A stretch of 64,000 nt of DNA from Planctomycetota bacterium (GTDB taxonomy: Bacteria; Planctomycetota; UBA11346). The translations under genes were made by a program, and so were the position numbers. Positions 1-7,507 of the stretch are shown here, one piece after another. The stretch spans positions 48,648 through 112,647 of the forward strand of contig BJHQ01000008.1 in NCBI GenBank assembly GCA_014193115.1, in the 5' to 3' direction. Each line of letters starts with the position of its first letter. The stretch's first letter is position 1. The notes beneath the pieces are model-generated. The model searched no databases and was not told the DNA's origin. It saw nothing but the letters and a program-made list of their open reading frames with translations.

Positions 1-93
1 GCCCAACGTCAAAGATCACCGGGCCGGCGGATTAGACGGTTGCGAAGCAGAATCAGCGTTAGTCGCCGGCTCCGGTGCATCGCCTTGTTGGGC
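1..93 (-). repeat. attC site 1
   Basis: Recombination site of the first cassette seen, reading on the minus strand. The outer arms are GCCCAAC and GTTGGGC. The right-hand (plus-strand) arm carries two bases without a partner, an A between CCGG and GCCGG and a G before CACC, and such extrahelical bases lie on the R''/L'' side of attC. That sets the orientation as minus, the same as the cassette genes. The window starts exactly at the site, so the array probably continues to the left. Confidence 0.9.
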
Positions 94-567
94 AGATTTT
101 TTTAATGACAAATACATGAATCTTGCTGTAGGATCGGGATTATTACAATATGGGGGGATATCTTGAAAACCTAAATTCTGGTATATGCGATTTGCCGCTT
201 TAAGTCTAACGACAGTATCTAAATACATGAATTCATAATTTAATTCAGTTGCAATTGATATGATTTCATTACATAATTTCTTTCCGTATCCCAGGCCAGC
301 ATATTTATGATATACGTAAAGTCTCTTCATCTCACATATATTATTTCTATGATTTCTGATTCCAACACCACCGACATATTCGTGATTTTCATTTATGCCA
401 ATTATAAATGCGCCCCGTTTTTCAAAACCATACATAACATTTAAATTATTTAATTCGTTATGTAGGCCCTGATATTCTAAATCCATATTGAGCCAGGTAT
501 TATAGTCTATTATTATTTTTCTGGCGATGTTGTAATCATTATCTGATTTACAATTGATTATCTTCAT
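16..567 (-). CDS. GNAT family N-acetyltransferase (cassette 1)
   Basis: A 183-residue protein whose first ~157 residues form a GNAT acetyltransferase that would transfer an acetyl group from acetyl-CoA to an unknown amine. The acetyl-CoA pyrophosphate loop is visible as YAGLGYGKKLC at about residue 90, followed by the C-terminal NRIYQNLGF motif of this fold. The last ~26 residues (SAQQGDAPEPAT and onward) are encoded by attC, because the frame has no stop before the recombination site. The start ATG lies 10 bases inside the next attC border, after AGATGAACCT. The gene and its attC are repeated without visible change at 9343-9919. Substrate unknown; antibiotic or small-molecule acetylation is possible but not shown. 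Confidence 0.85.
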   Translation of the reverse strand: MKIINCKSDNDYNIARKIIIDYNTWLNMDLEYQGLHNELNNLNVMYGFEKRGAFIIGINENHEYVGGVGIRNHRNNICEMKRLYVYHKYAGLGYGKKLCNEIISIATELNYEFMYLDTVVRLKAANRIYQNLGFQDIPPYCNNPDPTARFMYLSLKKSAQQGDAPEPATNADSASQPSNPPAR

Positions 568-577
568 AGGTTCATCT

Positions 578-670
578 GCCCAACGTCAAAGATCACCGGG
601 CCGGCGCGGGTGAGTTGCGGGAAGCAGGATGCGCATTCGTCGCCGGCTCCGGTGCATCGCCTTGTTGGGC
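578..670 (-). repeat. attC site 2
   Basis: 93-bp site bounded by GCCCAAC and GTTGGGC, with the same two unpaired bases in the right arm as site 1. It ends cassette 2. The loop portion differs from site 1 (GCGCGGGTGAGTTGCGGG). Confidence 0.9.
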
Positions 671-703
671 TGAATATTATAATATTGGAAGAAAAATGTT
701 GAA

Positions 704-1000
704 TCAATTATTGTCTGCATTTTGTCTTGGCAGAGAAGTGATTTTTCCATCCTCTGACATATGGTGATATGTGCCATTGCCCCATGTTATTTTCCCGATT
801 GTCTCATTATATTTTTTGACAAATTCATTTCGCAATGTCCATGATGTAAAGCACTTTTTATGAATAACAGCATCGGAATACTCGTAAAGCGGATCTTTGG
901 GATCCGACACAAAATGCGTTGTCCCAACAATTTCCATATTTATGTCTATTTTCAATTTACATAGTGGGCAACAGGAAATGCCTGGGATAAAAAATGCCAT
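704..1000 (-). CDS. Hypothetical protein with Cys pairs (cassette 2)
   Basis: 98 residues, not recognised. A CPLC pair near residue 11 and an HKKC near residue 49 suggest a small metal-binding fold, which is inference only. The rest is polar, with a hydrophobic stretch only at the very N-terminus (MAFFIPGISC). The start has AGGAG about 11 bases upstream. The stop lies before the attC, so this protein does not carry the attC-encoded tail seen in several neighbours. Confidence 0.6.
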   Translation of the reverse strand: MAFFIPGISCCPLCKLKIDINMEIVGTTHFVSDPKDPLYEYSDAVIHKKCFTSWTLRNEFVKKYNETIGKITWGNGTYHHMSEDGKITSLPRQNADNN

Positions 1001-1048
1001 GATTTAGTTGTCTCCTTATTTATTAGTGAAATTTGTCTACTGTTGTCT

Positions 1049-1141
1049 GCCCAACGTTAAAGATCACCGGGCCGGAGGAATTTACGGTTGCGAAGCAGGA
1101 AAAGCGATAGTCGCCGGCACCGGTGCATCGCCTTGTTGGGC
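1049..1141 (-). repeat. attC site 3
   Basis: 93-bp site with GCCCAACGTTAAAG in the left arm (GTTA instead of GTCA) and an A in the right-arm spacer, GGCACCGG instead of GGCTCCGG. The outer core sites are intact. It ends the TIR cassette. Confidence 0.9.
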
Positions 1142-1198
1142 AGACTGTTCTTAATATTTTTCCCTTGCTGTCTAAATATACTTTATAGGTTGGCCGAA

Positions 1199-2314
1199 TT
1201 ATATGGATATTATTTTTTCACGTTCAAGTACTAATTTGACATCTTCAAATACGGATTTTATTAATCCGGCTGGAAATCTAATTTGCCCTAATCCTTGAAT
1301 ATTTGAAAATTCCTCGCATCCATCTTCTAGTAATACAATAGCTTTATTAAATCCTAATCGACCTTGAAACAAACCAACTTCATGCACCACATTTTGTCTT
1401 GCCCTAATTACATCTTCTGAAACTAAATCTTCAGCAGTCATTACGAGCAGCGCCATACATGACTGATCTAACATTTCCTGCAATCGTTGAATATTTGTGA
1501 TTCCCGCGATGGGCACTCGATTAAATTCGTCAACCGATAATTTTAGTCTATCCTTTAGGTAATCCTTGAGTTCTCTCCATTGTCCACTACGTCCATGTCC
1601 GATAAATATGTTATTCCCGATTCTTTGTTTACTTAACGATGCTCTAAGCCGAACCTCCAAATGTGAGCAAATCTTCTTTATAATTTTCACCAATTCAAAT
1701 GCCTGGGTAAACGGTTGATCAATAGATCCTACAATTGCAATAATTTCTATATGAACTGGTGTCCAAATGCCAGCATTTATCGCATCTATATCCCGAGACA
1801 TTTGCTGACCAGAAGGCCGGTAGTATGCAACTATATCATTGGCCGTTAACATTTCAAGTCGCTCACCCTTTTGACAAAGTTCCTCACTTAAACTGTCTAG
1901 ATTTTTTACACCGTATAGTTGCACTATGCTTTTGAATTCACTTTGCAGGGAATCAAATTCTAATCTAAATCCCATATTCTGATTGCTGAATTCGTCAATA
2001 TTTGAAATTTTCGCGGATTTTAGAATATCTGATTTAAGAATATCCCTATCCGCTATTATCCAATTACCCTTAGACCCTAAACTACTAAATCTTTCCATCA
2101 AACCCCATTCCTTTGAGAATACCGCGCCAGGAGGTGGTGGTTTAAAATGATCGTAATATACATTAGAATGATAACCAAGCCAGGAACCTGAAAATGCCTT
2201 TTCAATTTCTTTGGCTGCGGATTCCAGAATACAAATTTCTTTAGGGCGTTTTGATCCCAATTCAATCAATCTCATTTCGATTTTTTTCAGTTCATTGATA
2301 GCTTCAAAAGACAT
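1199..2314 (-). CDS. TIR-like domain protein, putative defence effector (cassette 3)
   Basis: 371 residues from the ATG at 2314, which has an AAGGAAAA ribosome site; the open frame reaches 15 codons further into the neighbouring attC, but that start lacks support. Residues ~236-345 match the predicted nucleotide-binding TIR-like family (Pfam TIR-like, as in Cap12 and Pycsar TIR effectors). It opens with IFIGHGRSGQW and has a later HEVGLFQGRLG, whose Glu312 sits where TIR NADases place the catalytic Glu. The N-terminal ~100 residues include GSWLGYHSNVYY and PPPPGAVFSKEWG, a conserved block found in front of such TIR domains. Members of this family deplete NAD+ in anti-phage responses; that activity here is inferred. 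No cyclase or sensor gene is in the cassette, so it would act alone or with a partner elsewhere. Confidence 0.82.
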   Translation of the reverse strand: MSFEAINELKKIEMRLIELGSKRPKEICILESAAKEIEKAFSGSWLGYHSNVYYDHFKPPPPGAVFSKEWGLMERFSSLGSKGNWIIADRDILKSDILKSAKISNIDEFSNQNMGFRLEFDSLQSEFKSIVQLYGVKNLDSLSEELCQKGERLEMLTANDIVAYYRPSGQQMSRDIDAINAGIWTPVHIEIIAIVGSIDQPFTQAFELVKIIKKICSHLEVRLRASLSKQRIGNNIFIGHGRSGQWRELKDYLKDRLKLSVDEFNRVPIAGITNIQRLQEMLDQSCMALLVMTAEDLVSEDVIRARQNVVHEVGLFQGRLGFNKAIVLLEDGCEEFSNIQGLGQIRFPAGLIKSVFEDVKLVLEREKIISI

Positions 2315-2340
2315 AATTTTTCCTTGGTATGGGTTTTTCT

Positions 2341-2432
2341 GCCCAACGTCAGAGATCACCGGGCCGGCCGATGTGATGTTGCTAAGCAGATAAGATCATT
2401 GTGGCCGGCTCCGGTGCATCGACTTGTTGGGC
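2341..2432 (-). repeat. attC site 4
   Basis: 92-bp site of a second subfamily, recognisable by GTCAGAG in the left arm, GGCCGATGTGATGT in the loop and GACTTG in the right spacer. Both core sites are intact. It ends the SMI1/KNR4-like cassette. Confidence 0.9.
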
Positions 2433-2466
2433 GGTTGTTATTTAATTCTAATAATCTATTATTAAA

Positions 2467-3084
2467 TTAAATTTTAAGGATTTTCCGCATATAACTATTG
2501 TGAAGAATTGCTAGATTTGATTTTATGGAATATCTATTATTTACCAAACAGTCATCAATATGAAACCATTCTGGACCAGCGAAAAATATGAAATTCAGGA
2601 ATTCAAAATATTCGAATATTGAAGACGATACAATATTGCTTGGCCCATCGTGACATAAATATCTGATTTCGCCATTTGATTCCATAGCCATGAAATCACC
2701 ATTTGCCAGATACATAAAAGGAATACATTTAAACCATTTATCTTTTTCATCTAAGGGTAAATCGCCACCCGCAACTGTGGTGGCCCAATTTTGTATGTTT
2801 ATAACTTCTTTATTTAAAGATCCTGGATTAATAATATTTGTATTACCTTAAATGCATTCTTTCCCAATCGGGGAAGAATTATCATTTAATTCTTTATAAT
2901 AGTGTAATTTATATTCTTGGGTGTAGGAATTATAAAATTTTAGTAAATCGCCTGGAATTATAGGATCGCAATTAATTTTAGAAATATCATTTTTTATTTC
3001 TGGTTTAACATAATATTCAACAATGGTAAAACCAGTTTCAATCATTTTTTGAGTAATGATGTCAAATTGTATTTTCATGTTCAT
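2467..3084 (-). pseudogene. SMI1/KNR4 (SUKH)-like protein interrupted by an in-frame stop (cassette 4)
   Basis: Two open stretches, 3084-2848 (78 codons) and 2847-2467, lie in the same reading frame and are separated only by a TAA at 2848-2850. Read through, they give about 205 residues resembling SMI1/KNR4 (SUKH) proteins. The first part has DPIIPGDLLKFYNSY, the typical 'P..l..fy..y' entry of that fold. The second has a Trp-containing segment (DEKDKWFKC), then LANGDFMAM, GEIRYLCHDG and a helix FEYFEFLNF. SUKH proteins are often immunity proteins against nuclease toxins. The first ATG of the downstream piece (2715) lies deep in the fold, so it is not a separate gene. The cause could be a real nonsense mutation, stop-codon readthrough or a base-call error. 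Confidence 0.75.
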
Positions 3085-3091
3085 ACGATGA

Positions 3092-3184
3092 GCCCAACGT
3101 CAGAGATCACCGGGCCGGCCGATGTGGTGTTTGAAAAGCAGAAAAGATCATAGTGGCCGGCTCCGGTGCATCGACTTGTTGGGC
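3092..3184 (-). repeat. attC site 5
   Basis: 93-bp site of the GTCAGAG/GACTTG subfamily with a variant loop (GATGTGGTGTTTGAAAAGCAG). It ends a cassette that holds no gene. Confidence 0.9.
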
Positions 3185-3231
3185 TGATCGTAATTGAAAA
3201 TAGATAATTCTATTCAAAAGGTTTAAATCAA

Positions 3232-3321
3232 GATAAATGTAATTTAGCGCGCATTAAATGACGGAAATATATCTTTATAGAAGGCTTACGATTGTGTAAT
3301 CATACGGGAGATAAGCGCGTA
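3232..3321. repeat. 90-bp direct repeat, copy 1
   Basis: Begins GATAAATGTAATTTAGCGCG and ends GGGAGATAAGCGCGTA. The first 30 and last 27 bases are the same as in copy 2, while the middle differs. The left end contains an imperfect palindrome centred on GCGCGC (ATTTA-GCGCGC-ATTAAAT). Confidence 0.85.
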
Positions 3322-3334
3322 AAGAGTAAAGCAG

Positions 3335-3424
3335 GATAAATGTAATTTAGCGCGCATTAAATGAAGAAATAAATTTATTATAGAAGGCGTACAATTTTGT
3401 AATCATACGGGAGATAAGCGCGTA
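3335..3424. repeat. 90-bp direct repeat, copy 2
   Basis: Second copy, 103 bases downstream of the first, with the same conserved ends and a divergent AT-rich middle that includes the perfect palindrome AATAAATTTATT. Conserved ends around a variable centre of equal length suggest a binding site or a structured transcript rather than coding sequence. Confidence 0.85.
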
Positions 3425-3457
3425 TAATTTTTTTTCTAGAAAGGTAATACTATGGAA

Positions 3458-3549
3458 GCCCAACGTCAGAGATCACCGGGCCGGCCGATGTGATGTGGCG
3501 AAGCAGAAAAGATCATTGTGGCCGGCTCCGGTGCATCGACTTGTTAGGC
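3458..3549 (-). repeat. attC site 6
   Basis: 92-bp site. Its right core is GTTAGGC instead of GTTGGGC, so in cassette orientation the core reads GCCTAAC and supplies the TAA stop codon of the HEPN gene. Left arm and loop belong to the GTCAGAG subfamily. Confidence 0.9.
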
Positions 3550-4797
3550 ATTATATCTAATTGCCACTATCTCAGCTATTCTTCGCAATAAATATAAATA
3601 CGGAAATATTTTATTATTATTTTTCTTTGTTGGAAGTACAATTTTATTTTCACGTGACTCTCTAAGATGGACCATGGCGTTCCTAATTTCCACAATGTTG
3701 TCTTTAATATCCTTTAAAGTATTTGCCCCACATTCTGAAGCTGACTTTTGAGAATTCGTAAATAATGGTTCAATTATAAATCCACCTTCGAATATTTGCC
3801 GTTCTTTAAAATATTCAAAATTTGCGTTGAGTTCTAATGCTAATTCTTCAACCCTAATTAATTCACAAATTATTGATTCAAGTTTTGCCTTGTCATCTTT
3901 AACATTACTAGCATCTTTTAATTCTTCAATTATTTTTCTGGTATATTGGTCCTTATTAAAATTTATATCAGGCATAGACAAAATTGATGATAATCTGGTT
4001 TTTAATGACTCTTTCAAGTGATAATATGAACAGAATTCCAACACTTGAAAGTAAAAAATAAATTTAAGTCTTACGTCTTTTGTTTGATTTGCGGTACTAA
4101 GGATATCTAATATAATTGGATCTAAAGTTTTCGCGTTTATGCTGTTAATAAATTTATTTTCATCTGTAAGGCAAGGTCTCTTATGCTTTTTATCTGTAAC
4201 TTTTGGATCCACAATAATCATCTCAGGACATGATCTATTAAAATAATTGTGATAAAAATTGAAATGTTTTGCAAATATAGAATAATCTGATCTTATTACA
4301 CTAATGTCACCACTAATTTTGAATGAATACCCTTCCTTATCACTGAAATAATTTTTTGCGTAATCTGGCAAAGTTGCTAATTGTTGATTGTCTCTAAACG
4401 CCCTTAAATTTCTATAATTGCTTTGAGAATATTCTGAGATCTCTCTTGTGCAACGTGCCAATTCATTTAATATTTTTGAACTATGAGAGTACTCGCATTT
4501 TAATGACTTTCCTTGATATACAAATGTAAAGTTATGAAGATTTTTCGTGGCGTATTCGGTTGTAAGAAATCCAAAAACAAATTCTATGACATTCGAATCT
4601 TTGTGATCTATTGCGACCAAATCGGGAGGTAAATGGATATTTAGCAGCCAATCCATTTCATCTGAATGCTTGATTGATAATTTAATGGAATCATCATCCC
4701 ATGGGGTTAGGATTGTGCTATGAATAGAATCAGAATCCGTTTCATCTAATTTAGATTTAGGATTATTGATAAGGAAGGATTTAATGGGGTCTGTCAT
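3544..4797 (-). CDS. HEPN-domain protein, putative abortive-infection RNase (cassette 6)
   Basis: 417 residues from the ATG at 4797, preceded by AAGGAC; the frame stays open a further 14 codons into the neighbouring attC without ribosome site support. The C-terminal ~180 residues are helical and carry IRNAMVHLRE, an R-x4-H motif (Arg372, His377) that is the catalytic signature of HEPN ribonucleases. Upstream of it, IFYFQVLEFCSYYH resembles the 'YQ.lEyf' helix of ApeA-like HEPN proteins. The N-terminal half has no recognised domain. HEPN proteins of this kind cleave RNA in toxin-antitoxin or anti-phage systems; no antitoxin gene is next to it. The stop codon TAA lies within attC, in the core site. 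Confidence is good for HEPN, low for the exact role. Confidence 0.7.
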   Translation of the reverse strand: MTDPIKSFLINNPKSKLDETDSDSIHSTILTPWDDDSIKLSIKHSDEMDWLLNIHLPPDLVAIDHKDSNVIEFVFGFLTTEYATKNLHNFTFVYQGKSLKCEYSHSSKILNELARCTREISEYSQSNYRNLRAFRDNQQLATLPDYAKNYFSDKEGYSFKISGDISVIRSDYSIFAKHFNFYHNYFNRSCPEMIIVDPKVTDKKHKRPCLTDENKFINSINAKTLDPIILDILSTANQTKDVRLKFIFYFQVLEFCSYYHLKESLKTRLSSILSMPDINFNKDQYTRKIIEELKDASNVKDDKAKLESIICELIRVEELALELNANFEYFKERQIFEGGFIIEPLFTNSQKSASECGANTLKDIKDNIVEIRNAMVHLRESRENKIVLPTKKNNNKIFPYLYLLRRIAEIVAIRYNA

Positions 4798-4820
4798 AGA
4801 ATGTCCTTGTAATTGAGGAT

Positions 4821-4880
4821 GCCTAACGTTAGTAATCACCGGGCCGGCGAAGCCGGCTCCGGTGCATTACCTTGTTGGGC
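4821..4880 (-). repeat. attC site 7, short form
   Basis: Only 60 bp: the two arms, GCCTAACG...GGGCCGGC and GCCGGCTCCGG...GTTGGGC, are joined by three bases (GAA). The long variable loop present in all other sites is missing, but the extrahelical bases are kept. Confidence 0.9.
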
Positions 4881-4955
4881 CGTTTTTTGTTTATTTATAA
4901 TTATTTTCCCTCGATCTTTTCAACTTTATTCTGAATTATCGTTTCCTTCAATATT

Positions 4956-5630
4956 TCATTTTCTCTTATATGGCCCGGACATTGCACCATTTAAATATTT
5001 TGATATATACCTTTTTCTTATTTTATTCATTATAGGATACTCATTTTTAGCACAAGCCTGTGGATTAATTTTAATCGCCGATATCAATCGATCGTATGAC
5101 AATATATTATAATTTACTAATTCCGAAATGCCTCTTCTCGCCCTATCCTCTTCACTCATATTGCTTGATCTTCCTATAATTATATGGTGGTTATTTTCAA
5201 TTGAATGCCTATTCGCCCTCATATCTGGCGTAAATCCATTAGTAAATGCAGTTCTCTTCCCTACTATAGAAGCCAAAATATCTATATAAGCCTCTCTATT
5301 ATTCTCCGTCCAAATTGCCCAATCTGTGATTTGCTTTATTGCATAATTTGTTTTCTTTGCATATGTTCCATCCTTATTAAAAACAGAGACCATGGGGGAT
5401 TCAATTTCAATAAAATGAATAATCCACTTACCACTATGACCAGTTATTAACATGAAATCTGGTATATATTTTCCACCCAGATTAATTTGTGGCAATAACA
5501 TGACAAAGTTCCAGGCAGAGCAGAATTGTATCTGCAATATAAATGGATGCTTTTCCAAGAACTTTTGGAGTGGCCTTTCATCTTTTGCCTCATTTAGCAC
5601 TTTGATGTATTCATTTTCAATATTTGACAT
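4956..5630 (-). CDS. Shedu-type (DUF4263) nuclease domain protein (cassette 7)
   Basis: 224 residues from the ATG at 5630 (AAGGAAAA upstream). The sequence follows the Shedu/DUF4263 family: an N-terminal helix with RPLQKFLEKHPFIL, then LGGKYIPDFMLI, then HFIEIESP and YAKKTNYAIKQITDWAIW. Asp58 and the Glu75-x-Glu77 pair fit a PD-(D/E)xK nuclease core. Shedu proteins are single-gene anti-phage nucleases; this one has only the catalytic domain and no large N-terminal sensor region, so it is shorter than classical SduA. It lies between the HEPN cassette and the SIMPL cassette and stops well before its attC. Confidence 0.75.
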   Translation of the reverse strand: MSNIENEYIKVLNEAKDERPLQKFLEKHPFILQIQFCSAWNFVMLLPQINLGGKYIPDFMLITGHSGKWIIHFIEIESPMVSVFNKDGTYAKKTNYAIKQITDWAIWTENNREAYIDILASIVGKRTAFTNGFTPDMRANRHSIENNHHIIIGRSSNMSEEDRARRGISELVNYNILSYDRLISAIKINPQACAKNEYPIMNKIRKRYISKYLNGAMSGPYKRK

Positions 5631-5651
5631 ATTTTTCCTTATTATTAAATG

Positions 5652-5744
5652 GCCCAACGTCAAAGATCACCGGGCCGGCGGAATGGATGGTTGCGAAGCA
5701 GAATCTGCGATAGTCGCCGGCTCCGGTGCATCGCCTTGTTGGGC
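5652..5744 (-). repeat. attC site 8
   Basis: 93-bp site of the GTCAAAG/CGCCTTG subfamily. It encodes the C-terminal tail of the SIMPL protein, ending in a stop at 5667 inside the left arm. Confidence 0.9.
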
Positions 5745-6392
5745 GATTTCATTAATTACATAAAATTCCACTGTAGCAACTGCTGCAATTTTCTTTCTGC
5801 CGCGAATTTCAGTACCAAGATTGACATTATGTACAGAACGCCTTGATCTTGTACTCAGTTCAGAAAGTACGTTATCACTATTATCTTGAATGGAGATATT
5901 TGTATTGGGAACATCGTAACTATCCGAACAAGATATTACGCCACCGATCTTTAATCCAATTGCATTTGTCATTAATTCAGCTTTTATTTTGGCCGCAATC
6001 ATAGCCTCGGTGATCAAATTATTCTTTGTGGCGTCTTCGTTATATTTCCATTCAATCCCATGCAATTTTATGTTTTTATGACCAACCATTGCCGTGAACA
6101 CTTTGTTTAAAGTATCTAATTCAGTTACTTCTAATAATATTTGGTAGCTTCCCTTAGTGGATTTATTTAACCATCCAGTTTCTGATTCTATCCTTACTCC
6201 GACAATATTAATTTTGATTGCATTGCTTATTTTTAATATCGAATCCACTATTTTTTTAACCTCAATCGATTTTTCATAGGCAGCATTTCCAAAAACCATG
6301 TTTTCTCCGCTGACTGATACATTTAGCACAGCACCAATGGCATCAATATCAGATGATTTGGTTTCTGTGACTTTTAATATTCCTGGTTTCAT
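5667..6392 (-). CDS. SIMPL-domain (DUF541) protein (cassette 8)
   Basis: 241 residues, of which the first ~215 form a SIMPL/DUF541 domain: NVSVSGENMVFGNAAYEKSI near the start (the family's 'v.v.G.......a' strand), a central repeated alpha-beta unit and a final strand VATVEFYVI. There is no N-terminal signal peptide, unlike most SIMPL proteins, which are periplasmic. The last 26 residues (IAQQGDAPEPAT and onward) come from attC. A GAAGGAAC ribosome site precedes the ATG. Function in this family is poorly known; oligomeric ring or channel formation has been described for relatives. Confidence 0.72.
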   Translation of the reverse strand: MKPGILKVTETKSSDIDAIGAVLNVSVSGENMVFGNAAYEKSIEVKKIVDSILKISNAIKINIVGVRIESETGWLNKSTKGSYQILLEVTELDTLNKVFTAMVGHKNIKLHGIEWKYNEDATKNNLITEAMIAAKIKAELMTNAIGLKIGGVISCSDSYDVPNTNISIQDNSDNVLSELSTRSRRSVHNVNLGTEIRGRKKIAAVATVEFYVINEIAQQGDAPEPATIADSASQPSIPPAR

Positions 6393-6423
6393 TTTCGTTC
6401 CTTCGTTTATGTATGAATTTATC

Positions 6424-6516
6424 GCCCAACGTCAAAGATCACCGGGCCGGCGGATAAGACTGTGGCGAAGCAGATTGAGCGTTAGTCGCCGGCTCCGGTG
6501 CATCGCCTTGTTGGGC
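6424..6516 (-). repeat. attC site 9
   Basis: 93-bp site of the GTCAAAG/CGCCTTG subfamily with loop GATAAGACTGTGGCG. It encodes the tail of the frameshifted protein of cassette 9. Confidence 0.9.
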
Positions 6517-6881
6517 AGATTTTCTAATTAATCCATCTCCATCAACTGTAAAATTTATTTTTCTTCTATTTACTTTGTTGCCATCTATAAACATTTCCCT
6601 AATTTTATCAATGTTTGATTGCATTGCATCATAATTTTTCGTGATTGCATTATAGGTATTTAATAATTCTGTGTATGCCGCATATCCTATACTAAACCAA
6701 TTTAATACTTCTTGATTTTTGGTTTTATCAATCTTTATTCTTAATTTTTTTTCCCAAGATCATTCAATTGCTTTTTAAGATCAAATTCCAGTATCTCGCC
6801 TCGCCTTTCTTTCTCTAAATCCATTTCAATGCACGAAATCGCGCCGATAATGTCTTCTATTGTGATATTGTCATTTTTCAT
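6439..6881 (-). pseudogene. Hypothetical protein with a frame break at a run of eight A (cassette 9)
   Basis: The ATG at 6881 opens a frame (MKNDNITIEDIIG...) that ends after 46 codons at a TAA just past GGGAAAAAAAATT. A shift of -1 within this A8 run joins it to a second frame (LRIKIDKTKNQEV...YAAYTELLNTYNAI) that runs to 6439, including the attC-encoded tail. The joined product would be ~147 residues, mostly helical and charged, with no recognised domain. The slip site A AAA AAA is among the most efficient -1 shift signals in bacteria, so programmed shifting or transcript slippage is possible; a one-base loss or a homopolymer sequencing error is equally possible. The fact that both halves stay open argues that the joined protein is, or recently was, made. 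Confidence 0.6.
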
Positions 6882-6890
6882 AATTCATCT

Positions 6891-6983
6891 GCCCAACGTC
6901 AGAGATCACCGGGCCGGCCGGTGTGATGTTTGCAAAGCAGGAGAGACCATTGTGGCCGGCTCCGGTGCATCGACTTGTTGGGC
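6891..6983 (-). repeat. attC site 10
   Basis: 93-bp site of the GTCAGAG/GACTTG subfamily. The G-to-T change in its spacer turns the attC-encoded AQQGD into AQQVD in the protein of this cassette. Confidence 0.9.
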
Positions 6984-7394
6984 AGGTTTGTAATTTAAAT
7001 CAGAAATCCATATTTTCATTATGCTTTTATCAATTTTATATTCTTTTCTGATGCAATTTAATAAATCTAATGTCGCTTCGTTTATTTCCTTTGGATTAAG
7101 TTTAGCTAATTTATCTATGACGTTTTTATTATATTCCGCAAGTTTGTCAGCGGTTTTTAATTTTGTAGTCACCAGGAAACCCATATAGGCTTTATAATAT
7201 AAAGAATTAGTTTTATTGCTTCCTTTTGCAGATAATACAACACCCAATGCATTTAAATATCTAAATAATTGATCACGCCGGACAATATTATCGACAATTT
7301 TATGTGGCCATATTCTTCCAATAAAAAGCCAGGAAGAAATAGCCAATAATATAAGCAATGTAATAATCACACCTGGAGTAATATATTCTGACAT
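6906..7394 (-). CDS. Hypothetical membrane-anchored protein (cassette 10)
   Basis: 162 residues. Residues ~8-27 (ITLLILLAISSWLFIGRI) form a single N-terminal membrane segment; the remainder is charged and helical and probably cytoplasmic. No family recognised. The last ~26 residues (AQQVDAPEPAT and onward) are encoded by attC. The start has an AAGGAAAA ribosome site. A single anchor with a helical body is common among small defence-associated and immunity proteins, but nothing specific is seen. Confidence 0.6.
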   Translation of the reverse strand: MSEYITPGVIITLLILLAISSWLFIGRIWPHKIVDNIVRRDQLFRYLNALGVVLSAKGSNKTNSLYYKAYMGFLVTTKLKTADKLAEYNKNVIDKLAKLNPKEINEATLDLLNCIRKEYKIDKSIMKIWISDLNYKPAQQVDAPEPATMVSPALQTSHRPAR

Positions 7395-7419
7395 GAATTT
7401 TCCTTGTTATTATAGAACT

Positions 7420-7507
7420 GCCCAACGTTAAAGATCAGCCGGCCGGGTATAGACTCTGTTCAATGTTTTTATTCCGATACCGGCTCGGCTGCATCGCCTT
7501 GTTGGGC
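7420..7507 (-). repeat. attC site 11
   Basis: 88-bp divergent site: left arm GTTAAAGATCAGCCGGCCGG, right arm CCGGCTCGGCTGCATCG, a matched set of changes that keeps the stem paired. Its loop contains a stop, so the attC-encoded tail of the HD protein is short. Confidence 0.88.

Larger units (their letters stand above)
3185..3457 (-). other. Gene-less cassette body (cassette 5)
   Basis: 273 bases between two attC sites with no open reading frame of useful length on either strand. The body is taken up mostly by two ~90-bp direct repeats described separately. Gene-less cassettes are known from integrons and may carry promoters or small RNAs; no product is proven here. Confidence 0.7.
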
